DNA from: Comamonadaceae bacterium
GTDB taxonomy: Bacteria; Pseudomonadota; Gammaproteobacteria; Burkholderiales; Burkholderiaceae_C
Length of the DNA stretch: 64,000 nucleotides
Reading direction: 5' to 3'
NCBI GenBank assembly: GCA_947372865.1
Contig: CANBVJ010000011.1
Location: 1 to 64,000, forward strand
Made by a program: the position numbers and the translations under genes. Position 1 is the first letter of the stretch. Every line of letters starts with the position of its first letter. The notes below the pieces were generated by a model, which saw nothing but the letters and a program-made list of their open reading frames with translations, did not search any database and was not told the DNA's origin. Positions 1-7,868 of the stretch are shown in pieces.

Positions 1-719
1 GCGGCGGGGCGGCCATGCCGCAAGCTGTGGCCCAGCGTTTGTTGGAGCAGTACGGTCTGCCTTATATCGAAGGTTACGGCTTGACAGAAACCGCAGGCCC
101 CTCGCACACCAACCCGCCCGATGCACCCAAGCAGCAGTGTCTGGGCATCCCCTTCATAAGCACCGATTCACGCGTGATCGACCCCGAGACGCTGGCAGAG
201 TTGCCCGTGGGCGAGGCGGGCGAGATCATCACTCACGGCCCCGAGGTGTTTGCGGGCTACTGGAAGCAGCCGCAGGCCAGTGCTGACGCGTTCATTGAGC
301 TGGACGGTCAGCGATTCTTTCGCACCGGTGACATGGGCCGCGTCGATGAGGATGGCTACTTCTTCATGGTCGATCGGCTCAAACGCATGATCAACGCATC
401 GGGCTTCAAGGTATGGCCCGCCGAGGTGGAGGCGCTGATGTTCAAGCACCCTGCTATTCAAGAGGCCTGCATCATCGCCACCCACGACAGCTACCGGGGC
501 GAATCTGTCAAGGCGGTGGTGGTGCTGCGCGCCAGCCACCGGGGCACGGTTAGCGAGCAGGAGCTGATCGACTGGTGCCGCGAGAACATGGCGGTCTACA
601 AGGTGCCTCGCGCGGTGCAGTTTGTCGATGCCCTGCCCAAAAGCGGCGCAGGCAAAGTGATGTGGCGCCTGCTGCAAGAACAAGAGGCTGCTCCCGCCGC
701 GCCCCAGAAACCCACTTGA
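1..719 (+). CDS. Acyl-CoA ligase (AMP-binding), C-terminal part, cut by window start
   Basis: C-terminal portion of a class I adenylate-forming acyl-CoA ligase, which activates a carboxylic acid to its acyl-CoA through an acyl-AMP. The frame is open to base 3, where it reads GGAA before the ATG at 15, so that ATG is internal and the true start lies outside the window. Visible motifs: YGLTETAGP (family motif A5 region), then RTGDMGRVDEDGYFFMVDR with the ATP-ribose-binding Asp and the hinge, and near the end PKSGAGKVMWR, which holds the catalytic lysine of the mobile C-terminal domain. The stop codon overlaps the start of the next gene (TGATG), suggesting co-translation. Chain-length specificity cannot be read from this fragment; a medium- or long-chain fatty acid ligase is likely. 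Confidence 0.9.
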   Translation, partial: GGAAMPQAVAQRLLEQYGLPYIEGYGLTETAGPSHTNPPDAPKQQCLGIPFISTDSRVIDPETLAELPVGEAGEIITHGPEVFAGYWKQPQASADAFIELDGQRFFRTGDMGRVDEDGYFFMVDRLKRMINASGFKVWPAEVEALMFKHPAIQEACIIATHDSYRGESVKAVVVLRASHRGTVSEQELIDWCRENMAVYKVPRAVQFVDALPKSGAGKVMWRLLQEQEAAPAAPQKPT

Positions 720-1936
720 TGAAAGCGCCCCGCATGTCCCCAGATGCCCTGCCCACCGCGTTGCCCCAAACCCTGGGCTTTGATACCCAACGCACCCAGA
801 ACATCACCCGCGTTTTGCAGCGCGAGGTGGATACGGGCCGCCTGCCCGGCGCCGTGGTGCTGGTGGCGCGCCACGGGCAGGTGCTGCTGCACCAGGCCCT
901 GGGCCAGCAAGACCCGCAGGCCGCCAAGCCCATGGGCCTGGACGCGATCTTTCGTATTTATTCCATGACAAAACCCATCGTCTCGGTGGCGGTGATGCAG
1001 CTTCTGGAGCGCGGGCAGTTGCTGCTGAGCGACGCCGTAGCCAAGCATTTGCCCGAGTTTGCGGATGTCAAGGTGGCGCACTTCGAGGGCGAGACCATGC
1101 ACCTGCGCCCTCCCCGGCGCACGCCCACGGTGCAAGATTTGCTGTGCCACACCGCAGGCCTGACCTACGAGATCACCGGCAGCGCGCCAGTGCAGCGCAT
1201 GTATGCAACGGCCAAGCTGGGTTCGCGCGAGCGCAGCAACCGCGAGTTTTCACGCGCGCTGGCGGAGATGCCCTTGATGTTTGAGCCCGGTAGCATTTGG
1301 GCCTATAGCCGCGCCACCGATTTGCTCGGCGCCCTGGTTGAGGCCGTGAGCGGCCAGACCCTGGGCGCTTATTTGCAGGAACACATTTTGGGGCCGCTGG
1401 GCATGGTGGACACCGGCTTTAGCGTGCCGCCCGACCAGCAGCACCGCATTGCCGAGCCTTTTGCCCTTGATCCGGATGGCGGCACGCAAATGGCATTGAT
1501 CGACCTGCGCGTGGTGCCCCGCATGGAAGCCGGAGGCATGGGCCTGGCGTCCACCGCCCAAGACTACGCGCGTTTTGTGCAGTGCCTGAGCAATGGAGGC
1601 GAGTTGCTGGGCCACCGCATCCTGAGCCCGGCCTCGCTGCGGCTGATGACGGCCGACCACCTGGGCGGTCTTGGCCAGCAAACCACCGAACGCTCGGGCG
1701 ACATGCTGGGGCGCGGCACCGGCTTTGGCCTGGGCTTTTCGGTGCGCCTGCACGAGGGTCTGGAAACCCTGTCGGGTTCGGTTGGGCTGTATTCGTGGGG
1801 CGGTATTGCGGGCACCACCTTTTGGGTGGACCCGGCCAATGGCTTTTTTGCCATCCTCATGGCGCAGGCGCCCAACCAGCGCGACTACTTTCGGCCCATG
1901 TTCCGCAACCTGGTCTACGCGGCGTTTACCGAATAG
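719..1936 (+). CDS. Serine hydrolase, beta-lactamase/family VIII esterase type
   Basis: A 405-residue protein of the beta-lactamase (class C/penicillin-binding-protein-like) fold, typical of family VIII carboxylesterases. The nucleophile motif SMTK is at about residues 82-85 (SxxK), a YSR motif that fits the second catalytic tyrosine lies in WAYSRATDLLGALVE, and the C-terminal GGIAGTTFWVDP fits the third (KTG/HxG-like) motif. No signal peptide is evident, so it is probably cytoplasmic. The ATG at 719 overlaps the TGA of the upstream ligase; longer frames starting upstream would run into that gene and are unlikely. Its partner suggests release or turnover of an acyl ester that the ligase then activates, but that is inference; true beta-lactamase activity is not expected. 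Confidence 0.85.
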   Translation: MKAPRMSPDALPTALPQTLGFDTQRTQNITRVLQREVDTGRLPGAVVLVARHGQVLLHQALGQQDPQAAKPMGLDAIFRIYSMTKPIVSVAVMQLLERGQLLLSDAVAKHLPEFADVKVAHFEGETMHLRPPRRTPTVQDLLCHTAGLTYEITGSAPVQRMYATAKLGSRERSNREFSRALAEMPLMFEPGSIWAYSRATDLLGALVEAVSGQTLGAYLQEHILGPLGMVDTGFSVPPDQQHRIAEPFALDPDGGTQMALIDLRVVPRMEAGGMGLASTAQDYARFVQCLSNGGELLGHRILSPASLRLMTADHLGGLGQQTTERSGDMLGRGTGFGLGFSVRLHEGLETLSGSVGLYSWGGIAGTTFWVDPANGFFAILMAQAPNQRDYFRPMFRNLVYAAFTE

Positions 1937-1951
1937 ACCAGGGCTTGGCGC

Positions 1952-3001
1952 TCAGGCGCTGGCGACTTCAAGCACCAGCTTGCCAAAGTTTTCGCCGTTA
2001 AAGAGCTTGAGCAAGGCGGCAGGGAAGTGGTCAAGGCCCTGGACCACGTCTTCCTTGCTCTTCATGCGGCCGTCTTTCAGGTAGCCCGCCATCTCAGCCA
2101 CAGCCAGGTGGTAGCGATCGGCGTAGTCGAACACCACAATGCCTTCCATGCGCGCGCGGTTGACCAGCAGGCTCAGGTAGTTTTTCGGGCCGGCAATAGC
2201 GGTGGTGGCGTTGTACTGGCTGATCGCGCCGCAAATCACGATGCGCGCCTTGCGGTTGATGCGGGCCAGCACCGCGTCCAAAATGTCGCCGCCCACGTTG
2301 TCAAAGTAAATGTCCACGCCTTGCGGGCAATGGGCCTTGAGGCCTTCGCGCACCGCGCTGGGGCCAGCCTTGTAGTCGATGCAGGCGTCAAAGCCCAGTT
2401 CCTTGACCACCCAGTCGCATTTGGCCTGGCCTCCGGCAATACCCACCACGCGGCAGCCGCGGATCTTGGCCATTTGTCCTACGGTCTGGCCCACCGCGCC
2501 TGCGGCGCCCGACACCACCAGGGTTTCACCGGCTTGCGGCTGGCCCACGTCCATCAGGCCAAAGTAGCCCGTCATGCCGGGCATGCCCAGCACATTGAGC
2601 CACTGGGTGAGCGAGCCCACGCCCAGGTCAATCTTGACCAGGCCGTTGCGCCGCATGTCGGCGGCTTCCACGCTCAGGTATTCCTGCACGCCAAAGCTGG
2701 CGCTCACATAGTCGCCCACGGCGTACTTGGCGTTCTTGGACGCAATCACGCGGCCCACGCCGCCTGCGCGCATCACTTCGCCAATGGCCACCGGCGGGAT
2801 GTAGCTTTTGCCCTCGTTCATCCAGCCGCGCATGGCCGGGTCCAGTGATAGCGCCAGGGTTTGCAAGACCACGGCGCCGTCGGCCGGTTCGGCCACGGCC
2901 TCTGTGGTGCGGCTCCAATTGGCCTCAGTTGGCAGGCCCACGGGGCGCGCGGCCAGGCGGATTTGGTGGTTGACGAGAGAGTTCAGGGCGATCTGGGTCA
3001 T
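1952..3001 (-). CDS. NADP-dependent oxidoreductase, zinc-free MDR (CurA/leukotriene B4 dehydrogenase type)
   Basis: A 349-residue medium-chain reductase of the zinc-independent branch that reduces the C=C bond of enones and alkenals with NADPH. The N-terminal GroES-like domain starts IALNSLVNHQIRLAARPVG. The Rossmann motif SGAAGAVGQTVGQMAK is at about residues 165-178, and the family-typical GGDILDAVLARIN follows further on. No zinc-binding cysteines or histidines of the alcohol dehydrogenase branch are seen. It converges with the upstream serine hydrolase gene, with only 15 bases between them. The substrate is unknown; detoxification of reactive carbonyls is the usual assignment. Confidence 0.9.
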   Translation of the reverse strand: MTQIALNSLVNHQIRLAARPVGLPTEANWSRTTEAVAEPADGAVVLQTLALSLDPAMRGWMNEGKSYIPPVAIGEVMRAGGVGRVIASKNAKYAVGDYVSASFGVQEYLSVEAADMRRNGLVKIDLGVGSLTQWLNVLGMPGMTGYFGLMDVGQPQAGETLVVSGAAGAVGQTVGQMAKIRGCRVVGIAGGQAKCDWVVKELGFDACIDYKAGPSAVREGLKAHCPQGVDIYFDNVGGDILDAVLARINRKARIVICGAISQYNATTAIAGPKNYLSLLVNRARMEGIVVFDYADRYHLAVAEMAGYLKDGRMKSKEDVVQGLDHFPAALLKLFNGENFGKLVLEVASA

Positions 3002-3250
3002 GGTGCGTGCATCAAGGCAGTGGATGGTTGTGGCCCCAGCGCCGGTGGTGGCGCGGCAGGGATAGGGCGCAGATGCTAGCGCCAGATACGCTGCGCGGCA
3101 GTTGCACAGGCGACAAAAGCCTTAAGGCGCGGTCCCAGGTGCGCTGGCGCACCCAGGCAAACCCCGGCGCAGGCCCGGTAGATGCCGATAATGAAGCTCT
3201 GTCGCGCGGGGGCTTTTTACAGCCCGCGCCAGGCCACAACATTCACCACC

Positions 3251-4036
3251 ATGCCGCCCTCTACTTTTGCCTCTCACCTCGCCACCCCTGCGCCCTCGGG
3301 CCCGCCAGAGCTGCTGGCCCCGCCCCTGACGCCACCGGCCACGTTTGCTGCGACCTTGCAATCCCTGGGCACGGCGGTGCTGGGCGCCGCCGATGTCTGC
3401 GCTCTGGCTGGCGTGGGCATCGCGTCCCTGCAAGCCTGGACGCCGCTGTGGAACGATTTGCCGCCCGACGCCTATCTGCGCGACGGCGGGCGCTATCGGC
3501 ACCGGCGCCATTCCAGCTTTGTGGTGGACGGGGCCAAGGTGACACAAGCGCCGCACCGCGCGCACTGGCAGCCGGTGGAGTACAACGCCTTGCACGGCGG
3601 CATGGAGCGGCATTTCGCGCCCATGGAGCCTGCCATGGTGCAAAGCGCGGCCTGGGGTGCGCTGCTGCGCTGGCTGGCGCAGGTGTGCTCGGGCCTCAAA
3701 GGCGCGCAGCCCTGGTTTGTGGAGGCGCACCAGTTCCGCATTGACACGGCCGACGGCATTGGCCGGCCCACGCCTGAGGGCGCGCACCGCGACGGCGTGG
3801 ACATGGTGGCGGTGTTTATGGTGGCGCGCCACGCTATCAAGGGCGGCGAAACCCGGGTGTTTGACGCCCACGGCCCCCAGGGCCAGCGCTTTACCTTGTC
3901 GGAGCCCTGGTCGGTGTTGCTGCTTGATGATGCGCGGGTGATCCACGAGTCCACGCCCATTCAGCCCCTGCAGGCCGGAGGCTACCGCGACACGCTGGTG
4001 GTGACCCTGCGCGCAGGCGCGTTTCAGGACGCCTAA
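3251..4036 (+). CDS. 2-oxoglutarate/Fe(II) dioxygenase family protein
   Basis: A 261-residue protein resembling the 2OG-Fe dioxygenase family (Pfam 2OG-Fe_Oxy_2), whose known members include hydroxylases of free amino acids. The putative metal triad is visible: H179 and D181 in GAHRDGVDMVAVFM, and H232 in DDARVIHESTPI, with R246 in GYRDTLVVTLR placed to hold 2-oxoglutarate. The ATG at 3251 was preferred because the family core begins shortly after; an in-frame ATG at 3182 would add 23 residues. Neither start has a good ribosome-binding site. The gene stands alone between opposite-strand genes, so context does not indicate the substrate. Confidence 0.75.
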   Translation: MPPSTFASHLATPAPSGPPELLAPPLTPPATFAATLQSLGTAVLGAADVCALAGVGIASLQAWTPLWNDLPPDAYLRDGGRYRHRRHSSFVVDGAKVTQAPHRAHWQPVEYNALHGGMERHFAPMEPAMVQSAAWGALLRWLAQVCSGLKGAQPWFVEAHQFRIDTADGIGRPTPEGAHRDGVDMVAVFMVARHAIKGGETRVFDAHGPQGQRFTLSEPWSVLLLDDARVIHESTPIQPLQAGGYRDTLVVTLRAGAFQDA

Positions 4037-4041
4037 AACGC

Positions 4042-4073
4042 AAAAACCGCGCAAATCTCAGCGATTTGCGCGG
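4042..4073 (-). terminator. Rho-independent terminator after bktB
   Basis: A perfect 11-bp stem (4047-4057 with 4063-4073) and 5-base loop. On the minus strand it is followed by a run of five U (4046-4042). It lies about 55 bases downstream of the bktB stop. Because it also follows the dioxygenase stop at 4036 on the plus strand, the hairpin may help separate the two convergent units, but the U-tract fits only the minus strand. Confidence 0.8.
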
Positions 4074-4126
4074 CAATAGGGCACAAAGGGCAGGGCGACC
4101 GCAGCCGCCCCTTGGCCCGTAAGCGC

Positions 4127-5314
4127 TTAGCGCTGGCGCTCAAAAATCGCCGCAATACCCTGGCCGCCGCCAATGCACATGGTTACCAGCGCGTAGCGGC
4201 CGTTGATCCGCTCCAACTCATACAGCGCCTTGACGGTAATCAGCGCGCCGGTGGCACCAATGGGGTGGCCCAGCGAAATGCCGGAACCATTGGGGTTGAC
4301 CTTGGCCGGATCCAGGCCCAGGTCGTGGCTCACGGCGCAGGCTTGGGCGGCAAAGGCTTCGTTGGCCTCGATCACGTCCAGGTCCTTGATGGTCAGACCG
4401 GCTTTTTGCAAGGCCAGCTTGGTGGCGGGTACGGGGCCAATGCCCATGTATTTGGGGTCCACACCGGCGTGCGCATAGGCCACCAGGCGCGCCAGGGGCT
4501 TGAGTCCGCGCGCTTTGGCCACGCTGGCTTCCATCAGCACCACTGCAGCGGCGGCGTCGTTGATGCCTGAGGCGTTGCCCGCCGTTACTGTGCCGTTTTC
4601 CTTGATGAACACGGGCTTGAGCTTGGCCATGTCGGCCAGGGTGCAGTTGGGGCGGAAGTGTTCGTCAGTGGCATAAGCCACGTCGCCTTTTTTGCTCTTG
4701 AGCGTGACGGGCACGATCTGGCTCTTGAAGTAGCCGGCGTCGCTGGCGTGCTGGGCACGGTTATGGCTTTGCACGGCCAGCGCGTCTTGCTGTTCGCGGG
4801 TGATGCCCCACTTGGCGGCGATGTTCTCGGCAGTCACACCCATGTGGATGGTGTGGAAGGGGTCGTGCAATGCGCCCACCACCATGTCCACCATCTTGGT
4901 GTCACCCATGCGCGCGCCCCAGCGCATATTGAGCGAGGCGTAGGGCGCGCGGCTCATGTTCTCAGCCCCGCCGCCAATGGCCACGTCCGCGTCGCCCAGC
5001 AAAATGCTTTGGCTCGCGCTGATGATGGCCTGCAAGCCCGAGCCGCACAGGCGGTTGACGTTAAAAGCCGGCGTGCCTTCGGCGCAGCCGCCGTTGATGG
5101 CCGCCACGCGGCACAAATACATGTCTTTGGGTTCGGTGTTGACCACATGGCCAAACACCACATGGCCCACGTCCTTGCCTTCGACCTGGGCGCGCGACAG
5201 CGACTCGCGCACCACTTGGGCGGCCAGGTCGGTGGGGGCGATATCTTTCAAACTGCCGCCAAAAGTGCCAATGGCGGTGCGAACGGCGCTGACGACTACA
5301 ACTTCACGGGACAT
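4127..5314 (-). CDS. bktB: Acetyl-CoA acetyltransferase / beta-ketothiolase BktB
   Basis: A 395-residue thiolase that condenses or cleaves 3-ketoacyl-CoA. The start MSREVVVVSAVRTAIGTFGG and the motif ALHDPFHTIHMGVTAEN match from memory the Cupriavidus BktB pattern more closely than PhaA. The nucleophilic cysteine is C90 in VNRLCGSGLQAI; the base histidine is in SLGHPIGATGA and the second cysteine in MCIGGGQGI. The start at 5314 was chosen over an upstream in-frame start at 5386 because AAGGAAAC lies just upstream and the family begins here. BktB accepts C4 and C5 chains, so roles in beta-oxidation and in polyhydroxyalkanoate precursor supply are both possible; no phaB or phaC lies nearby. A terminator follows at 4042-4073. 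Confidence 0.93.
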   Translation of the reverse strand: MSREVVVVSAVRTAIGTFGGSLKDIAPTDLAAQVVRESLSRAQVEGKDVGHVVFGHVVNTEPKDMYLCRVAAINGGCAEGTPAFNVNRLCGSGLQAIISASQSILLGDADVAIGGGAENMSRAPYASLNMRWGARMGDTKMVDMVVGALHDPFHTIHMGVTAENIAAKWGITREQQDALAVQSHNRAQHASDAGYFKSQIVPVTLKSKKGDVAYATDEHFRPNCTLADMAKLKPVFIKENGTVTAGNASGINDAAAAVVLMEASVAKARGLKPLARLVAYAHAGVDPKYMGIGPVPATKLALQKAGLTIKDLDVIEANEAFAAQACAVSHDLGLDPAKVNPNGSGISLGHPIGATGALITVKALYELERINGRYALVTMCIGGGQGIAAIFERQR

Positions 5315-5497
5315 GGTCTTGTTTCCTTTAATGGGTGGTTTATGCAGCAGGCGCCCGGCGCCAAGCCTGCGCAGTGTGGCGGTCAATCGCTACATCGGGC
5401 TTACGCGCACGGGCAAGGCCCGGTCATTTGCATGACACGAATTTGAAATATTTGGGCGTTAGCCTGCTTGCCAACGCGTATTTGACTGGAAAAGCCC

Positions 5498-6400
5498 ATG
5501 ACCAAGCCCTCCGACGAATTGATCCGCCGCATCCGCAGTGACATGCTCGACAGCTTTGACGAAGAGCTGGAGATGGAGCTCGACGACGGCCACTCCAGCG
5601 GCTTGGACGCGCCCACGCAGGCTGACCACGATGCCCGAAAAATGTATTTTCGCGAGCTGTTTCGCTTGCAGGGCGAACTGGTCAAGCTGCAAGACTGGGT
5701 CATGCACACCGGCCACAAGGTGGTGGTGTTGTTTGAGGGGCGCGACGCCGCAGGCAAGGGTGGCGCCATCAAGCGCATCACCCAGCGGCTCAATCCGCGC
5801 GTGTGCCGCGTGGCGGCGCTGCCTGCGCCCAATGACCGCGAACGCACGCAGTGGTACTTCCAGCGCTACGTGTCGCACCTGCCTGCGGCGGGCGAAATCG
5901 TGCTGTTTGACCGCAGTTGGTACAACCGCGCAGGCGTAGAGCGAGTGATGGGCTTTTGCAACGACGAGCAGTACGAAGAGTTTTTCCGCACCGTGCCCGA
6001 GTTTGAAAAAATGCTGGTGCGCTCGGGCATCCAGGTCATCAAATACTGGTTCTCTATCTCCGACGACGAACAGTATTCGCGCTTTTTGGGCCGCATCCAC
6101 GACCCGCTCAAGCAATGGAAGCTCAGCCCCATGGACCTGGAGTCCCGCAGCCGCTGGGAAGACTACACCCGCGCCAAAGAGGTGATGCTCGAACGCACCC
6201 ACATTCCCGAGGCGCCCTGGTGGATCGTCCAAGCCGTGGACAAGAAAAAAGCGCGCCTGAACTGCATTCACCACCTCTTGCAGCAAATGCCTTACGAAGA
6301 AGTTGAACATCCCCAGGTGGTGGTGCCGGAGCGCGTGCGCCATGAGGACTACGAGCGCCACCCTGTGCCGCAGACCATGGTGGTGCCCGAGGTTTACTAG
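5498..6400 (+). CDS. ppk2: Polyphosphate kinase 2 family protein
   Basis: A 300-residue PPK2-family kinase that transfers phosphate between inorganic polyphosphate and nucleotides, typically making GTP or ATP from the diphosphate. Walker A is FEGRDAAGKGGAIKRI (core at 81-89), followed by the second conserved block LFDRSWYNRAGVERVMGF, with lid residues between them (NPRVCRVAALPAP). The single-domain length and the sequence WKLSPMDLESRSRW fit class I PPK2. The N-terminal 45 residues are acidic and poorly conserved. It is transcribed divergently from bktB across 183 bases, with no neighbour that would narrow its role. Confidence 0.93.
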   Translation: MTKPSDELIRRIRSDMLDSFDEELEMELDDGHSSGLDAPTQADHDARKMYFRELFRLQGELVKLQDWVMHTGHKVVVLFEGRDAAGKGGAIKRITQRLNPRVCRVAALPAPNDRERTQWYFQRYVSHLPAAGEIVLFDRSWYNRAGVERVMGFCNDEQYEEFFRTVPEFEKMLVRSGIQVIKYWFSISDDEQYSRFLGRIHDPLKQWKLSPMDLESRSRWEDYTRAKEVMLERTHIPEAPWWIVQAVDKKKARLNCIHHLLQQMPYEEVEHPQVVVPERVRHEDYERHPVPQTMVVPEVY

Positions 6401-6410
6401 GCCTTATCCC

Positions 6411-7169
6411 TTAATCTCGCACGTCGGCCACCGGGTTCGCACCAAAATCGGCGCGCACCAGATAGGCCAATACCCGCTGCGCCGCAAGCGCAGGGCTGGC
6501 GAGCTGGCCTTGGGCGTGCAGACCGGCAAAGTTGCCCAAGTCCGGAAAAGCCTGGGGGTCGGCGCCGCGCAGTTGCACCTGCATGTCGGTGTCAATCACG
6601 CCGGGCGCCAGCGAGCAAACCCGGGCGCCGTTGGCTTGCAAGGCCTCGTCCAGCGCCAGGCAGCGCGTGAAATGGTCCATGCCCGCCTTGGCCGCGCAAT
6701 AGGGCGCCGACGACGCCATGGCCCGGCGACCCAAACCTGACGAGATATTGAGCACCTTGCGGGGTATTTGCCAGCCTTGGGTCGCGCGCAAGAACGCGGC
6801 GCACAGTTGCATGGGCGCCTCCAAGCCCACGCGCAGCGCGTTGGCCAGATCGGCCGATGTGTTGTCGCGCAGCGGCGTGATGGCGGGAATGACGCCAGCG
6901 TTGTTGATCAGCGTGGCACTTTTCACCGAAGCCGGGTCTAGCGCCGCGAGCCAGGCGGCCAGGCGCTGAGCCACTGGGGCGGCGTCACCCAGATCGGCGC
7001 TCCACTGCGCCAGCACGGCGCCACGGGCCTGGGCCAGTGCGGTCAACTCGGGGCTGGTTTTGCGCGAAATGCACAAGAGATGGGCGCCTCTTTGCAGCAG
7101 TTGTTCGGCCATGGCGTGGCCCATGCCGCGCGAGGCGCCAGTCAAAATCGTGAGCGTGTGTTGGGTCAT
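6411..7169 (-). CDS. Short-chain dehydrogenase/reductase
   Basis: A 252-residue classical SDR. The cofactor motif TGASRGMGHAMAEQLL is at residues 10-25, NNAGV marks the stabilising motif, and the catalytic SSGLG plus YCAAKAGMDHF gives Ser-Tyr-Lys. The TGASRGMG pattern and the following basic residues favour NADP(H). The overall look, with a short C-terminus ending in ADVRD, resembles the benzil reductase/sepiapterin reductase-like branch. It converges with ppk2 (10-base gap). The substrate is not identifiable from the sequence. Confidence 0.88.
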   Translation of the reverse strand: MTQHTLTILTGASRGMGHAMAEQLLQRGAHLLCISRKTSPELTALAQARGAVLAQWSADLGDAAPVAQRLAAWLAALDPASVKSATLINNAGVIPAITPLRDNTSADLANALRVGLEAPMQLCAAFLRATQGWQIPRKVLNISSGLGRRAMASSAPYCAAKAGMDHFTRCLALDEALQANGARVCSLAPGVIDTDMQVQLRGADPQAFPDLGNFAGLHAQGQLASPALAAQRVLAYLVRADFGANPVADVRD

Positions 7170-7277
7170 GGTGGGTTTTGGGGCGGGGGTGAAAACAAAG
7201 GGGCAGGCAGGGTGGCGCTATTCTGACAGTGGCATCGCGGTGGAGGCGGCGCCAAAGCCATCCGTCACAATCGAACT

Positions 7278-7838
7278 ATGGCCATTAAATCAACAATCTT
7301 CAAAGCCCATCTGCAAATTGCAGACATCGACCACAGTTACTACGCCGACCACGCCATGATGCTGGCGCGCCACCCCAGCGAAACCGATGAACGCATGATG
7401 GTGCGCCTGGTTGCCCTGGCGCTGCATGCGCACGAGTTGCAAACCGTGTGCGGCGGCGACGGCACGCTGGCCTTTGGCGCCGGCCTGTCTGACGTGGACG
7501 AGCCCGATGTCTGGCTGCGCGACTTTACCGGCCAGATCAAGCTATGGATGGAAGTGGGCCAGCCCGAGGACAAGCCGCTCATCAAAGCCTGCGGTAAAGC
7601 CGACCAGGTGGTCTTGTACTGCTTCAACCACGCTGCAGAAGTCTGGTGGCGCACCATGGAGGCCAAACTCAGCCGTCCCAAAAACCTGCGCGTTTACCGT
7701 ATTCCCACCCTGGCGTCCCAAGCCCTGATTCCCCTGGCCCAGCGCAGCATGCAACTGCAAGCCACGGTGCAAGAAGGCGCCCTGACGCTCAGCGACGACC
7801 GCAACACAGTGGAGATTGAGCCGGTTCGCTGGAAGTAG
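7278..7838 (+). CDS. yaeQ: YaeQ family protein
   Basis: A 186-residue YaeQ-family protein, beginning MAIKSTIFKAHLQIADIDHSY as is usual. Conserved blocks ARHPSETDERMMVRLVALAL and LWMEVGQPEDKPLIKAC are present. Family structures show a PD-(D/E)XK nuclease-like fold, but the biochemical function remains unsettled; an anti-termination role was once proposed in enterobacteria. Full length for the family. It starts 108 bases from the divergent SDR and ends 30 bases before the recJ stop on the opposite strand. Confidence 0.9.
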   Translation: MAIKSTIFKAHLQIADIDHSYYADHAMMLARHPSETDERMMVRLVALALHAHELQTVCGGDGTLAFGAGLSDVDEPDVWLRDFTGQIKLWMEVGQPEDKPLIKACGKADQVVLYCFNHAAEVWWRTMEAKLSRPKNLRVYRIPTLASQALIPLAQRSMQLQATVQEGALTLSDDRNTVEIEPVRWK

Positions 7839-7868
7839 CGCCTTTCCTCGGCGCCCGACTGGCGCCGC

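Noticed and set aside
719-1936. True beta-lactamase (antibiotic resistance) from the SxxK serine hydrolase.
   Set aside because: No signal peptide and the motifs fit family VIII esterases better.
3182-4036. Start of the 2OG-Fe dioxygenase at 3182.
   Set aside because: The first 23 residues do not resemble the family and no ribosome-binding site supports it; 3251 preferred.
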